From: Hymenoscyphus infarciens
Lineage: Eukaryota > Ascomycota > Leotiomycetes > Helotiales > Helotiaceae
Reading direction: 5' to 3'
Assembly: GCA_001414345.1 (NCBI GenBank)
Contig: LLCB01000215.1
Span: 1-64,000, forward strand
Length of the DNA stretch: 64,000 nt
This document shows positions 23,367 to 36,412 of the stretch, in pieces (the first letter of the stretch is position 1; the number at the start of each line of letters is the position of its first letter). The notes beneath the pieces are model-generated. The model saw only the letters and a program-made list of their open reading frames with translations, was not told the origin of the DNA and made no database searches. Both the position numbers and the translations under genes were made by a program.

Positions 23367-24472
23367 AGAGGTTATCTTTAATAATAAAGTCTAATAATAA
23401 TAGTTAAAAACAGTTACTATTTATATATATATATATTAACTAGTGTTTTAAATATTAATTTAAATACTTCTTAAGTAAGTTTAAATACTTTAAGAACCTT
23501 CTCTAAGAGCAAGTTTCTTAGATATTCCTAGAGATAGTGTCTCTTATAGTTTCTTAATAAAATAACTAGAGTTAGAGTTAATCTCTTCTATAAAAGTATA
23601 GCTCTTCTAAGTATAATATATCTTTATCTTTTTATAATCCTCTTCTATTATTTAGTATAAGTATATTAGCTTTAGCTTATAGAAAAGAAAGGCTTTTAAG
23701 AGCTTAATTTTAAGTATAAGTCTTTATTATTATTATAGAAGAGTTAGCTTATCTATAATTATTATAAAAGCCTAGACTCTTTTTAATAACGTTTCTTATT
23801 CTTTTAAAAGATATTTTTAAAGAAGTTTAGATTTTAAAGTAAATAATAGTATATTAAAAGACTTATAGTATTAAATAAAGTTATTAATATAATAATTTCT
23901 AAACTAAACTAGTATTACTTAGAAATATTAGATTTAACTTTAAGATACTAGTAATAAAGCGTTTCTTTTAGCTAGTAGACTAGATTTATATTTTTCTATG
24001 CTTTAGTAGAGTCTTAGTAATAATAATTAATATATTATTAGTTATTATTAGAAATCTAGTATTAATTAAAGTACTTACGATAATATAATATATATCGTAG
24101 ACTTCTCTAATATACTACTAGTAGTATAGCTTTCTAAATCTAATCTCTAGTATTAGTTTTTATATAACTAGAGTAAATTAAGTATTACTAATAGTAAAAG
24201 CCTTTTACTTCTTCTTCTAAACTATAGCTATAATATGTTTTAAAAGTTTCTATACCTTTATATATAGTATTATACTCTTTCTTAAAAGATTTTTAAAGCG
24301 CTATCTAGATAATAGACTATTCTATTTACTAGAGACTATACTTAGTATATTAGATATCTCTAGTCTCTATTTCTTAAGAGCTAATAAAACTTTTAGTTTA
24401 ATAGATAGTTTACGAAAGTAATAGATTACTAGCTTTTCTTAGATATTAAAAGAGTTAGAAAGATTAAAAAAA
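23367..24472. other. AT-rich RIP-mutated DNA
   Basis: About 1.1 kb between two LTR insertions. No gene or named element is seen. Confidence 0.6.
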
Positions 24473-24477
24473 GTACT

Positions 24478-24844
24478 TATGACGGCATGCCGTCTTATAT
24501 AGCTGATATTACGTAGCATATGCCGTATATATTAGCTTTCGGTAGTTGTTGTTTTGTATTATCTAATTTAGGAAGGTTACGTACGTCCGTACTTCCGTCT
24601 AGACTTTCGGACGTACTTCGTAGAGTTCAGGCTTTTGTATTAGCTGACGTATATCGTTGTTCGGTTTCGTACCTCTTTTGTATCGTCCGAACCTCTTATA
24701 TATAGTAGCCTACTCTCCTAGAGTCAGAAAAGGCTAGTTTAGCCTTTTCTTCCGTATTAGAGCTTAGTATCTACGTATATTATTCAGTCTCGAACGTACT
24801 CCTATATACCTCTTCTTCTATAGTATGTATTTCGTGCCGTTATA
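24478..24844 (+). mobile_element. Solo LTR, type 1, least mutated copy
   Basis: A 367-bp LTR flanked by GTACT on both sides (24473-24477 and 24845-24849). It keeps more CpG, CpA and TpG than its relatives, including GCATGCCGTC near the left end and ATTTCGTGCCG near the right end. It is therefore the youngest or least RIP-affected copy and the best reference for the family. A 61-codon open frame inside it is fortuitous. Confidence 0.8.
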
Positions 24845-24849
24845 GTACT

Positions 24850-25180
24850 TATAAATAAGACTTTATATTTACTTAAATTTAGAATTTAGAAAGACGTAGA
24901 AATAGGTTATTTAGAGAAATTAGTATGTTTTTTATTCTTTAGATCTCTATCTAAACTATATTTCTAAGAAGTTAAAGTATAAGTATAAAAGACTTAATAA
25001 GTTTTAACTTGATTTCTAAATAGAGAATAGTAGAGAGCTATATATACTTCTAGAGTAAATACTAGAAGCTTCTATAGCTTATAAATCAAAGAGTTTTACT
25101 AGGATAGAAGGTTCTAGGGATCACGTGTTCGCTTAACCGTAACCGAGAACGTAACCGAACCTTCTAAATAATAATAGAAA
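24850..25180. other. AT-rich DNA with a short unmutated patch
   Basis: RIP-type DNA, except that 25118-25165 keeps CACGTG and the repeated AACCGAGAACGTAACCGAAC-like sequence. No gene is seen. Confidence 0.5.
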
Positions 25181-26670
25181 GAACTAGTATAGACTAAGGT
25201 TTAAACCTAAAGTCTATTACTATTCTCCTCTCTAATTATAAGAAGAGATTATTATAGTAGAGATAGTATAGTAGAGAGTTATAACTAATAAGAAAGACTC
25301 TACTTTAAAAGAGAATATTAATATTTATATATTTAAAATCTAGTAGATCCTCTCTTTATATTAATAACTATTTAATATCTCGTCTACTATGATTTATAGA
25401 GCTCTTCTATAAAGCTGTCTAGTACTATATTCTAAGCTTTATAGATAATATCTCTTAAAGTGTCTAATAGAATAGTTTTAGTATTATAATAAGCCTAGAA
25501 ATAGTATTCTTAGATTTACCTTTTTATCTAGGCTTAAATATACTCTAAAAGGTTAAGATCTAGAGAATAAGATAGCTAGATAATCTAAGGAATATCTCTT
25601 CTATAGAGGTTATCTTCTATCTTCTAGAATTAGTAGTAGAAAGCTCTATTTTACTACTAAACTATATATACTCTCTATTCTTCGTTCTACTTATGAAACT
25701 AATCCTCTCTTTATAAAAGAATTACCTTATTATACTTATAAGAGTCTATAGTCCTCTATTCCTTCTCTTAAAAAGTCTCTAGCCTCTTTTTATCTAGTCT
25801 ATATATTATACTATAAAATATCTAACTCGAGCTTCTTAAGTACTTATATTATAGACATTCTAGGTAGTACTAATCTATCTCGACGTTCTTAGAATCTCTA
25901 TTAATAAGTACTATAACCTAGCTTTATATAAACTACTAAAAGAGTCTCTCTTTAGTCTAAGTTATAGTCTCTCTTATAAACTTAAGACGTTTATCTTTAT
26001 ATCTCTTAAGCTCTAAAAAATCTCTTCCTTTTTAAAGTCCTTCTTTTATAACTGATTCTTTAAAAAGTAGTACGAATAGTCTCTTTACTATAGTCTTTAA
26101 GCTAAGGTAATTTAAGTATAAACTTTATAATATAGTAGAAAGATATATATTAGTAAAATCGGTCTTAGAGAAGCTATTCTTTTAGCTTTTATTATCTTAT
26201 AAGTAAGATAATAAGCTTTTAGCTTATATATTTCAACTTCTAAAGAGTTATAAGATAATTCTAGGTCTTATAGATCTACTATAGACTATAGCTATAGATG
26301 TATTAATATTTCTTAAAGACCTTATATAGCGTAGCTTATTTAAAGACAGTCTTAATCCGGATTTAGTTAGAATAGGTTATCTCTTTAGAGTAGAGTTTAT
26401 ATCTCTTTTCTCGAGAGCGAGTAGATATATACGAGGAAGTAGGAAGGTTCTAGATATCTATTTTATTAATAATAATCTATATAGCTTTAAATATTAAGAT
26501 TAAAAAGGAGCTTAATAAGCGACTTCTTATTCGTAGTAGTACTCTCTACTACACTGTCTCTACTATAACACTCTCTCTCTTATTAGAAAGTAGAGATTAT
26601 AATATAATTAGAAGAGAGGATAGTAGTAAGTAAGGTGGTTATTACCTAATACAAACATAATCCTAGTAAT
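25181..26670 (-). mobile_element. Tc1/mariner-like transposon, RIP-mutated
   Basis: About 1.5 kb. Near each end are imperfect inverted repeats of 80-100 bp (around 25215-25300 and 26540-26640) that share TTACTA-TCTCCTCTC and GTAGAGA-AGT-TAGTAGAGAG blocks. On the minus strand at 25534-25574 the decayed motif LSYSLDLNLLEYI corresponds to the SPDLNP(I/L)E signature around the third catalytic acid of Tc1-family transposases. The transposase is closed by many stops. Exact ends and the TA target site were not fixed. The right inverted repeat is less mutated than the left. Confidence 0.6.
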
Positions 26671-26769
26671 AATCACCCTATCCCCCCCCCGGCAAAAAAA
26701 AACTCTCTAGAAGGACTAGCGTAATTTTAAAGCTTTATTTACTCAAAAATACAGGTTTATGACGCAATT
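26671..26769. other. RIP boundary and 3' flank of the beta-galactosidase gene
   Basis: A run of nine C (26682-26690) followed by a seven-A run marks an abrupt change from RIP-mutated to normal DNA less than 100 bp from the beta-galactosidase stop codon. Confidence 0.6.
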
Positions 26770-29063
26770 TTACACTTTCCAAACCACAACTCCAGCCCCA
26801 GGAATATCCCCCGCCTCCCCAATTATCAAAGTTCCATTAACAACCGGGGGCCTCACAGCCTTAGCACCATAATTAAACGCCCAAACCAATTCTCCCCTCT
26901 TCAAAACCCTCAACGCACTCCCAAAATCATTACTTCTACTCGCCAACTTCCCAGTAACATCAGTGATATTCGCAGCCGCAGCGACATCACCAAAATAAGC
27001 GACAAGAAGCTCAACAGGGGGCTTGAAAGCCAAATAATGAGCTCCATTTTTCTCACAGGCTGCAGGTGTACCTGGACGGTGAGAGGAGGTGTAGGAGATA
27101 GTAATACTGCTTGTTTGGTTTTGTCGTGCGCAAGATACCCATTCTTCTCGGCCGTCGATGCTGTAGTTTGTGCCATGGTATAGGACCCCGCTGTTGGCAT
27201 AGGCAGGCGGTGTCTCGATTCTGGTGACACGCATTGGTAGACGGTCTCGCAATGCGCCCGCGGATGGATTCAGGCCTTCAGCATTGGCGAAATTTGCATC
27301 TTTGGATCCGGTGTGTGGTCCGAAGATTACGGGTCCAGAGTAGCCTGCCAGAGCAGTATTGAATGCTTCCGGGATGATAGGAAGACTGGGAACAACGACC
27401 ATTTTGTAGCCATCGAGAGATTGATCAGGTCCAATGACATCAACAGAAAGTCCGAGACGACGTAGGGCCGAGAAGAATATGTAAACCAGATCGTAGTAGT
27501 TGACGGCTGTGGATTTGTAGGTTGCGCTTTTGACATCCCAGTTGCCACTATATGGTTCGATGGACCAGGTCCAAAGTGAGGCGTAATCGAAAACGAAAGC
27601 TACGTCTGCTTGGCCTTGTTCCCCGGAAAGGTTCTCACGTAGGAGAGGGAGACGGTCTTTAACGAGGGCTTGAATTTCTGACATTCCCTCGTCCGGGGTG
27701 TAATCCGAGAGGTGGAGTCCTGAGAGGGTCTGTTCTTGTGCATATGGCACTTGTCTCCAACGGAAGTAATTAACGCTACAAACAAGTATTAGCGAATTCT
27801 TCTTCGAATCATGGATGGGATGAAAAGAGGCTCAGGCATTGTTCGCCGCGTAATTTAAGTACCTTGAAAGTAGGCACAGAGAACGACATCCGAGCCCCTG
27901 ATAAAAACTTACATATCTCCTGAAGCAGCAAAAGTCTCAAGTGTCCAAAGATCTACCATTCCTTCCAAGGGCGAAACACGATATTGATTCCAATTGAGCA
28001 CTCCAGGTTGCATTTCCATGACGCCGAAAGGCCCAGAAGTGGCATTATAAGCGGCACCAGCAACACCTCTGTACAAAGCATGGTGGAAGGCATTGGAATC
28101 GGGTAAGCCTGTTCTCAAAGTATCGCTCAATTCCTGATCAGAGAGCCAAGTGAATGTAGATGGAGCAGCAAGGGCATATGCATCCCAAGTCGCCAAGTCA
28201 ATTCCCACTTCACGTGAGAACTTGTGGTGATCGAATTCTGAGAAAAAGGCCATGAAGTTCGTCGTGATAGCTTGGGTGGGTGCGTATTGTCGCAGAATAA
28301 AAGCTTGTTCCTTTGCGAAGTCGATCAACATGTCGGAGCTGAAAGTATACCAATCCAAGGTATGTAACTCGTTCGTGGTGTAGACTTCCAAGAAGGGAGG
28401 TTGAACAGCTTCAAAACTCTCATATTGAGAGGACCAGAATACCCGACCTTGCCGAGTGTTCAGGTTCTCGATCGTGGTGTACTTTGCTTCTAACCAGGTA
28501 CGGAACCTCTTTGCTGCGTTGTGGTCGTAGCTGCGTGTGGTACTGTGACAACCAAATTCGTTGTCCAATTGCCATGCGACTACCATTGGGTTGTTGCCAT
28601 ATCTTTTCGCCAACTCCGTAGTAATTTTCTGGCTCAAAACACGGTAATCGAAGGAAGAAAAACTGTAGTGTCTTCTTGATCCAAATCCCAAGGTATCATT
28701 CGCCACGTCCACAAAGTTGATATCGTAATTGTTACTGATCCAATTTGTCGGTGAGGCGGTAGGCGTTCCAATGATAGCTTTGATATCATATTTGGCGAAT
28801 AATTCCAGAGTTCTGTCCAAGAGAGTGAAATTGTATTGTCCCTCCACAGGCTCCAAAATAGCCCAGTCAAACTCGTTGACCCGAACGTAGGAAATGTTTG
28901 CATCTCGCATGGCCGAGATATCAGATTCCCAAACTGACTCAGGCCATTGCGAGGGGTAGTAGTCGACAGCGAGATGAAGACCAGTAGGCCATCGATCGAG
29001 TGATGGCGTTGCCGATACCAATCCTTGGGCCCAAAGGGCTACAACAGCAAGAGAGAGACGCAT
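26770..29063 (-). CDS. Secreted GH42-family beta-galactosidase
   Basis: Two exons (29063-27913 and 27775-26770) with a 137-bp intron (GTAAGT donor, GCTAATA near the acceptor, TGTAG) give about 718 residues. A signal peptide is visible at residues 1-18. The catalytic (beta/alpha)8 barrel follows: RVNEFDWAILEP near 61-72, acid/base Glu169 in WQLDNEFG, and the nucleophile candidate Glu350 in GVMEMQPG. YFRWRQ after the splice is also typical of the family. The C-terminal half gives the trimerisation-like domain (VVPSLPII) and a final beta domain. The enzyme would hydrolyse terminal beta-galactosides outside the cell, as in plant-wall galactan breakdown. Length and order are normal for GH42, so the gene appears intact although RIP-mutated DNA lies close on both sides. 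Substrate preference cannot be told from the sequence. Confidence 0.92.
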
Positions 29064-29112
29064 GGCGAAAGGCGGTGACCAGAAAAGTCACATTTCAGAC
29101 AAACTCACGATC

Positions 29113-29119
29113 CTTTATA
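29113..29119 (-). promoter_or_regulatory. Candidate TATA box of the beta-galactosidase gene
   Basis: TATAAAG on the minus strand about 50 bp upstream of the start codon at 29063, implying a short 5' leader. Confidence 0.5.
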
Positions 29120-29640
29120 CCTCCTCTAACACCCCATTCTCCACCATCCAGCAGTATATCCCACTCTCCTTAACATTGACCCAACGGTCAGAATTCCGAC
29201 AGAAGGGCATGGGAGAATAATTACCCGAAAAGAGCTCCGTTGGTAATGTGGAGGTGTAATGTGGAGTAATTGGAGATTTCGCGGGGCCTCCACATCGAAT
29301 TAGGCTATTAGGCGTACCATACGAAGTTGTGCTGGTGGTGGGTGGAAGTGGGAGTGGGGTATGGGTGGGGAAGAGGCGAAAAGCCAACAACTGTTCGTGA
29401 CGTTTATTACACTAACTTCGGGCACTTGGATATTTTCCAGGGAGGTTGATCTCAAAAGGTGTTCTATATATGCCCCGCATTTTTATGGTATTGGGTTTTC
29501 AGAACGGTCAGTAGTCCCGGGTGTAAAATATTTTGAGATTTGTATAGGTGCTACCGGGTTAAACCCCGATAAAGTCTGAATTTTTCTCGCCTGACATACA
29601 AGAGGGCATTTTTCATTCTCGCAGTAGACAATAATTTCAA
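29120..29640 (-). promoter_or_regulatory. Upstream region with CreA-like motifs
   Basis: Normal-composition DNA upstream of the beta-galactosidase gene. Within 29245-29370 several hexamers fit the carbon-repressor consensus SYGGRG (GTGGAG, GCGGGG, GTGGGG twice). Clustered CreA sites are expected for a secreted glycosidase gene repressed by glucose. The regulation is inferred, not shown. Confidence 0.4.
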
Positions 29641-30890
29641 TCAAATCGGCAGTAACCCGTTCGAACTTTCTCGTACTACTTGGCTTGATTATCCCAAACA
29701 GCTAGGTCAATAGTTGGAAATTGTTCTAAGTGTTTAGGATAATTTACTTAAACTACTCTTTTTTTTTTCTTTCTTTATATTCAAATAGTCTTTTTAGCTG
29801 CCTAAACCGGCGCTATGTAGACGCACTTATTTATAGGGTTTTATCTAAAAGTAGCTTATATACTCCTTAGAGTATCTATTACTAAGCCTACTATATATAT
29901 ATACCTCTATATACCCGGCTTTATATCCTAGTAATAGCTTAGTATCTCCTTCTATTCTCTCTATTCTAATTCGAATTTAATGTTTTAGTCGTTCTTATAG
30001 ACAACTGATTTAGTTCTTTATAATAGCTCTTATAAGAGCTTAGTTAGCTCTCTTCTATATATTACTAATAATAATCGTCTTCTAGTATACTATCTTAAGA
30101 ACTATTCTCTAATATATCTCTAACCTAAGTCTTCTAGTTCTATTCTCTAGTTCTCTACTCTATAGTTCTATATCTCTTTAGAGGTTTTTATACTACTTTA
30201 TCTAATATACTACTAAATATACTTCGAATATCTATAATAACTAAATAGTAGAGGTTCTATCTTCTAGTTTCAAAGACCTCTCTAATTCTATACTCTTATT
30301 TATATCACCTAGGCCTCTCTTAATTAATCTATTACCGTTGCTAAGAGTTCTTTATCTCTTCTAGCGATTCTCTTAACTCGAATATAGTATATACCTAATA
30401 ACTACTATAGGTATCACCTCTAATCTTAGGTTAGTATATAGCTCTTACCTTCTTAAAGTTATATATAATTCCGTAGCATATCTAGAGTAGATGTCCTCTA
30501 GTATTAGCCTATATATAGTATCGACTTTAGAGGCTTTCTCGATCGGTTTAGTAGTCCGCGGAGACTACTATTAAGTAAATAAGCTATATAGGTCTTTATC
30601 GTCGATACTAGTATATTACTATATATAACGTGGCTTCTTTATAGAAGGTCGAGAGGCCTAAAACTCTAATAGTTATAAAAAGAGGTATTACTACGTCGCT
30701 TTTTTAACTTAGACAGTCCTAGGGACGAGATAGGACTACTAGAGGTTCATAGGATACACCGCGTACAGGTGTTGAGTCTTTATATCCCACTTAAACTACC
30801 CTAGAGTGTTATTACAGTGAGCTAAGTAGGCAGGCACGAACCTAGAGTATTTAGTGCGACTTTTACTGTCTATTGCGAGGCATTATACTA
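29641..30890. other. Partly RIP-mutated block
   Basis: About 1.25 kb, milder than other blocks: CpG and some GG/CC remain, while CpA/TpG are rare up to about 30700. The last 200 bp (30690-30890) are nearly normal. No gene is recognised. Confidence 0.55.
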
Positions 30891-31460
30891 GAAAACCTAA
30901 GAAAAATCCACAATTCAAAATAAAAGTTCACCGATTAAAGCATTCGGAGTTTCTTAAAAGTCCTATTATCTAATTAAATCATCCCAAACTTTTAGAACGT
31001 CTTCTCGCGGATGCAATGAATGACAGAAGAGAACTCCGTAGTACACCAAAAATCATCTACTAGGAGTAAATAAGAACTTGGACTTTGAGGCCAGGACAAG
31101 CAATTTAATTATATCATCCGGTCGGGGTAATAGAAACTAAAGAATATCAACAACCCCCTGTCCTAAGCGCGATCAAACGATCATTTACCGGTCATCTACG
31201 AGAAGTAACTCCCGTCATCTCTACTCTATCTAAACAGCTCGATTTATTCAAAAAACTTTGACCAAAGGCCGCCAACAAAACAGGCCATCTATTGGTTTTA
31301 TCTAAAGGATTCCAAACAATATATTTAAAAAGAATGAACTTACTTGTAGTCAATATTCCTTCGCCTGAAATATGGCTCTTGGAAACGGAAAAAGATTTGT
31401 TTCTACAGATAACCGTGCTGTCACAACCTCTATTTAACTCCCAAAAAAGAAAGAAAAAGA
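30891..31460. other. 3' flank of the DnaJ gene
   Basis: Normal-composition DNA downstream of the DnaJ stop codon. Short reading frames on both strands look fortuitous. No RNA gene is recognised. Confidence 0.5.
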
Positions 31461-32855
31461 TCATAATTCATCTTTAACAGGGCTCTGAACCGGTCCCTCC
31501 GGCCTCCCACTATCTTTATGCAGATTAACCCCATTCTTCTTCCTCCACTTCTCCCACAATGCCCAAAAGTCCTTCTCCATCCCCTTCTCCATCTGATCAG
31601 GCAACACAACCGTGTATTCAACAACCAGGTCCCCAAACTCAGTCGTATGGTAAACGCTATCACCATCTTCATGCCATTTTGGCATTCCCTCTCCTTTTAC
31701 GTGTTCAACTTGGCCAGGTTGGACAGTTTGTCCTCGAGTACGACCGAGAGACACAATATGACCATCAAGGTGAGTGAGGTTTCGAGTCCAGTCGCCCATC
31801 CACGCTTCCCGGAGAGAAAGGATTTCGTTCCAGTAGAGATTATCTCCCTTCCGTCGGAAAAATGTTCCGTCGACCTTTAATTCGTTATCCTCGACTAAAT
31901 TGGCTTCCTTCTCCACGATCGTAACGTGCAAGTCACCAGCCACATAGTCGGGACTCTCATCAGCGTCGTTCTCGTAGATGATTCGTTTCCCTTTCGGTGC
32001 GCCCTTCTCGATAACCAATTGGAATGTGTTGACCTTCCTCACCACCCGCGTTCCCGCGCAAACCGGACATTTGTGTTTGATTGTCTTGCCCTGTCCTCCG
32101 CAAACATCGCAATTAACCTGTACTTGTTGGAAAATGCCTGGGGCAAGCATGTGTTTCTGGATCTTGACACCATGGCCGCCACAGCTCGTACACGTTTCGA
32201 CCTTTCCATCCGCACTCCCACTTCCCTCACACTCGTCGCAAATTTGCTGCTTCTCTAGCTGGAACTCGGTGGTATGTCCATTATAGAAATCTCGAAGAGG
32301 AACGCCTACTCGAACCTCCATATCTGGGCCTCGCCGTTGCCCATGTTGGTGACCGAAATGCCCACCGCCACCAAAGAAACGAGAGAAAACGTCGAAAGGA
32401 TCGTGGTGTCCACCACCGCCTCCTCCTTGCTGGCGTTGCTTCAGGCCTTCGTGGCCGTATTTGTCGTAGATTTTTCGCGATTCGGGGTCGGAGAGGGCTT
32501 CGTAGGCTTCGGCAATTTCGACGAACATTTGTTTGGCGGAGTCATTTCCACTATCCCAAGAATTAGAATTGATATGCGGAGAAGGTTGAGATATTTATCC
32601 ATATTTAGAGAGCTGGGGAGAGCCGGAGAGAGCTTACGGATTCTTGTCGGGGTGGTATTTCTTGCTCAGCCTCCGATACGCACTTTTGATTGTCTTTTCA
32701 TTCGCCTGTTTATCTATTTCCAAGAGCTAGACGGGGTTAGTATGGTGAGATTTGGTCCGGGATGGAAGAGAAAAACGTACTTTGTAGAAATCTTCCGCGC
32801 AGATAGCTAATTGCAGCATGCAAAGCAGCACAAAAAAAGTAGATGGGAGCCACAT
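31461..32855 (-). CDS. SCJ1: ER-lumenal DnaJ co-chaperone, Scj1 type
   Basis: Three exons (32855-32781, 32726-32638, 32550-31461) with introns of 54 and 87 bp encode about 417 residues. In order: signal peptide (1-20), J domain with HPD at 50-52, a Gly/Phe-rich linker (97-122), four zinc-finger CxxCxGxG-type repeats (starting near C159, C175, C202 and C216; the last reads CPVCAGTR), two C-terminal substrate-binding domains, and a terminal KDEL retention signal. This combination defines the lumenal type I J protein that stimulates the BiP/Kar2 ATPase in folding and quality control. The start MWLPSTFF is chosen because it gives the signal peptide; there is no nearer upstream ATG. It shares a 520-bp upstream region with the divergent helicase gene. 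Confidence 0.93.
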
Positions 32856-33375
32856 GTTTGCGCCTAGTACGAGTAGGGCATGCGCCTGCAAAGGAACAAT
32901 CCAGTGCCGGTGGAATTGAGGAATTAAATAGGGGCCAGCATAAAAACAAAATGAAGGACTGTGACTGTAAGATGGTGGGTATTGTACAATGGGAGAGAAG
33001 ATTGGGGTTTTGAGTGTGGAAGTATTAGTTATAGCTACGATACAGCTGGCCTCTTCTATCCAATCTTCAGGTACTCGTACTAGTACCACGGTACCTACAG
33101 GGGTCCGGCCCGCCGCCAATAAGGGGGGCGGTAAAGCTCCGATTTTGAGCCGATCTTCGGACCTGGCCCGCCATTCTTTTCCCCGTGTCAACACCAATTC
33201 TCAAGTCAAGGCGCAACCTTCAAACCGTCAAGGTGCTACTACTTGTCGCTATTGTTTCTTCGCCATCTTACCTTCGGTTCCTCATTCTTTCTCGCCTGTT
33301 CAATTCATCATCGCGGTTCTGAATTGCGCCGCACATTTCAAGACCTCTGCTACACCTCTCGCGGGAGCTTCAAAT
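32856..33375. promoter_or_regulatory. Shared upstream region of two divergent genes
   Basis: A 520-bp interval between the DnaJ start codon (-) and the chosen helicase start (+). It must contain both promoters. The helicase frame is open from 32989, so a longer N-terminus cannot be excluded. On the minus strand a TATTTAA lies about 70 bp from the DnaJ start. No clear unfolded-protein-response site is seen. Confidence 0.6.
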
Positions 33376-36300
33376 ATGGGTGCCGCCAAAAAGTATGCCA
33401 TCCTCCACATGGAGGATGAGAACATGGGACCAGCAAAGGTGGTCGAGAAGAAGAAAGAAAAGCGAAGACACGGCGAGAAGTCATCCTCAAGACGCGACAG
33501 ACATAGAGACCGAAGCCGAGAACGAAGCCGGGAACGATCACCACGTCGAGACACAGAACATCGATCGAAAACGATTCGAAAACGGGAGGCAAACGATGCA
33601 GATTTTGAGGATCGATGGGGCGATGAAGAAAATGTCTCCGAACCGGAGCCCGAGTTCCAGGAATCGGCCTCGAAGCGGTTGAAGACGGACCACAAGGACG
33701 TTGAAGAAGAGGACATCTCAGATGCAGAGAAGGAGCGGAGGAGGGACCAGGCTGAGAAAGATGCATTTGCGAAGCGTCTCCATTCGAAGGACAAGGACAA
33801 GACCAAGAAATTGGTCGAGGATAGGTCCTCGACGAAGGAGGGAAATATTTTGGCGCAACGACGAGCTCTGGCTGAAGATGCGGCGGCAAGAGATGCTGCG
33901 CTTCCAGATCTTCGGGAGAGATCACGACAAGAGTATTTGAAGAAGAGGGAGGCTGAGAGGCTGGCACTTTTACGGAAGCAAGTTGTCGAAGAGACAGAGG
34001 AACTGCGAAGTGGAGCCAGATTATCAGAAAAGGAGAAGGCGGAATTCGCAAAGAACCGCGAGGTCTTGCGAATTGCAGAGGAGCGGTTACGGATTGACGA
34101 CCATCTCGATGGATATGCGATGCCGGATGATTATATCACGGAGAAGGGGAAGATTGACAGGAAAAAGAAAGAAGAGGCCATGTATAAGAGATATGTTGAC
34201 AAGGACGAATATGGGCAAGAGAAGTTTGTCACGGAGCACGAAGAATGGGAAAGGGAGCAAGCGGCAAAAGCGAAATCACAAATCAAAAGCACAGAACGAT
34301 TTGATGAGGGCGAGTATGATTATGTTTTGGACGAAGAACAAGGAATAAAATGGGTGATGGATTCGAGACTTCCTGGAGAAGGAAAGGGAATGTCGAAGGA
34401 GGAGAGGTTTTTAGCAGAGCAGCTGAAAGCGGCTGAGAAAAAGGCCCTTTCTATGGAGGAAACCCGAAAGAGTCTTCCCATCTACCAGTATAGAGATGAG
34501 TTTCTGGCTGCCTTAGAACAGCATCAAATTTTGGTCATCGTGGGCGAGACAGGAAGTGGTAAAACGACACAACTTCCTCAATATTTACACGAAGCGGGGT
34601 ACACCAAAGATGGACTGAAGGTTGGCTGCACTCAACCTCGAAGAGTAGCAGCCATGTCAGTTGCTGCTCGTGTAGCCGATGAGATGGGTGTCAAGGTGGG
34701 TAATGAGGTTGGATATTCTATCCGTTTCGAGGATTCCACCAGCGACAAGACCATTCTCAAATATATGACAGATGGCATGTTATTGCGAGAGTTCATGACA
34801 GAACCTGATTTGGGGGAATACTCAGCAATCATGATTGACGAGGCTCACGAACGGACGGTCCACACTGATATTTTATTGGCCTTGGTAAAGGACCTGTCGC
34901 GTGAGAGGCCGGAAATGAAGCTTCTCATCTCGTCTGCCACGATGAACGCAGCTAAATTTGCCGAGTACTTTGATGATGCTCCTATTTTCAACATTCCTGG
35001 ACGAAGGTATCCTGTCGATATCCATTATACCCCTCAGCCCGAAGCCAACTATCTCGCTGCTGCAATTACAACTGTTTTCCAAATCCACACCACCCAGGGT
35101 AAGGGCGACATCTTGGTATTCTTGACAGGTCAAGATGAAATTGAAGCAGCGGAGCAAAACATTACGGAAATTTCCCGAAAGTTGGGGAGTCGTGTACCTG
35201 AACTGGTTATTTGCCCAATTTACGCCAATCTTCCATCAGAGCTTCAGAGCAAGATCTTCGAACCGACACCGGAGGGTTCACGGAAAGTTGTTTTGGCAAC
35301 TAACATCGCCGAAACGAGTTTAACGATTGATGGCATCGTGTATGTCATCGATCCAGGATTCGTCAAGGAGAATATCTACAACCCCGCAACAGGAATGTCA
35401 AAACTAGTAGCAGTTCCTTGTTCACGAGCCTCGGCAAATCAAAGGAGTGGTCGCGCCGGTCGTGTTGGGCCAGGAAAATGCTTCCGATTATATACGAAAT
35501 GGGCGTTCATGAATGAGATGGAGGAGAGTACTACGCCTGAAATCCAGAGAACGAATCTCAATAGCATTGTCCTGCTTCTAAAATCCCTGGGCATCAACGA
35601 CCTCCTCGAATTCGAGTTCATGGACCCCCCGCCCACTGAGACCTTGATTGGTGCCCTAAACCAGCTGTTCGCACTCCAAGCTCTAAACCACCAAGGCGAA
35701 TTAACAAAAATGGGTCGTCAGATGGCGGAGTTTCCTACGGATCCTATGCTCGCTAAAGCTATCCTCGCCGCTGATAAGCTTGGCTGCGTAGACGAAGTCC
35801 TCTCCATTGTCGCCATGCTCTCCGAAGCATCAGCGCTCTTCTTCAGACCGAAGGATAAGAAAATCCACGCTGACTCGGCCCGTGCTCGATTCACAGTCAA
35901 AGAGGGAGGTGATCATGTTACCCTTTTAAATATCTGGAATCAATGGGTCGACAGCGATTTCAGCTTCGTCTGGGCGAAAGAAAATTTCCTGCAACAAAGA
36001 TCCCTCACACGCGCCCGCGACGTCCGGGATCAACTTTCTAAACTTTGCGAGCGCGTCGAAGTCACCCTCTCAACAGTTGGTCAAAATGATCTTGTGCCTA
36101 TCCAGAAAGCTATCACAGCAGGCTTCTTCCCGAACGCGGCACGTCTTCAACGGGGTGGTGACAGTTATAGGACTGTGAAGAATAATACTACGGTTTATAT
36201 CCACCCCAGCAGTGTATTGATGGATAATAATCCGCCGGTTAAGATGGTGATTTATTATGAGTTGGTGCAGACTACTAAGGAGTATATGAGGAGTTGTTTG

Positions 36301-36402
36301 CCGATCAAACCGGAGTGGTTGCATGAGGCTGCGCCGCACTTTCATAAAAAGAAGGACTTGGAGGCTTTGGAGGAGAGGAAGATGCCGAAGGCTAGGATGT
36401 GA
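33376..36402 (+). CDS. PRP2: Spliceosomal DEAH-box ATPase, Prp2/DHX16 type
   Basis: A single exon of about 1008 residues. The first roughly 330 residues are charged and low-complexity, with an RS/RD/RE-rich tract typical of splicing factors, followed by the conserved [15 protein letters not shown] segment found in Prp2/DHX16. The helicase core shows motif I GETGSGKT near 390-397, motif II DEAH near 487, SAT near 518 and motif [10 protein letters not shown] near 688-695. Winged-helix, ratchet and OB-fold regions follow. There is no S1 domain, which argues against Prp22. Prp2 remodels the spliceosome before the first step of splicing. The start at [10 protein letters not shown] is the most likely of several Met residues. 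Family members often have a further N-terminal segment, so an unrecognised upstream exon is possible. Confidence 0.92.
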   Translation: MGAAKKYAILHMEDENMGPAKVVEKKKEKRRHGEKSSSRRDRHRDRSRERSRERSPRRDTEHRSKTIRKREANDADFEDRWGDEENVSEPEPEFQESASKRLKTDHKDVEEEDISDAEKERRRDQAEKDAFAKRLHSKDKDKTKKLVEDRSSTKEGNILAQRRALAEDAAARDAALPDLRERSRQEYLKKREAERLALLRKQVVEETEELRSGARLSEKEKAEFAKNREVLRIAEERLRIDDHLDGYAMPDDYITEKGKIDRKKKEEAMYKRYVDKDEYGQEKFVTEHEEWEREQAAKAKSQIKSTERFDEGEYDYVLDEEQGIKWVMDSRLPGEGKGMSKEERFLAEQLKAAEKKALSMEETRKSLPIYQYRDEFLAALEQHQILVIVGETGSGKTTQLPQYLHEAGYTKDGLKVGCTQPRRVAAMSVAARVADEMGVKVGNEVGYSIRFEDSTSDKTILKYMTDGMLLREFMTEPDLGEYSAIMIDEAHERTVHTDILLALVKDLSRERPEMKLLISSATMNAAKFAEYFDDAPIFNIPGRRYPVDIHYTPQPEANYLAAAITTVFQIHTTQGKGDILVFLTGQDEIEAAEQNITEISRKLGSRVPELVICPIYANLPSELQSKIFEPTPEGSRKVVLATNIAETSLTIDGIVYVIDPGFVKENIYNPATGMSKLVAVPCSRASANQRSGRAGRVGPGKCFRLYTKWAFMNEMEESTTPEIQRTNLNSIVLLLKSLGINDLLEFEFMDPPPTETLIGALNQLFALQALNHQGELTKMGRQMAEFPTDPMLAKAILAADKLGCVDEVLSIVAMLSEASALFFRPKDKKIHADSARARFTVKEGGDHVTLLNIWNQWVDSDFSFVWAKENFLQQRSLTRARDVRDQLSKLCERVEVTLSTVGQNDLVPIQKAITAGFFPNAARLQRGGDSYRTVKNNTTVYIHPSSVLMDNNPPVKMVIYYELVQTTKEYMRSCLPIKPEWLHEAAPHFHKKKDLEALEERKMPKARM

Positions 36403-36412
36403 TGGGTGATTT

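Noticed and set aside
24520..24705. A 61-codon open frame on the + strand
   Set aside because: It lies wholly inside a solo LTR whose boundaries and target duplication are clear.
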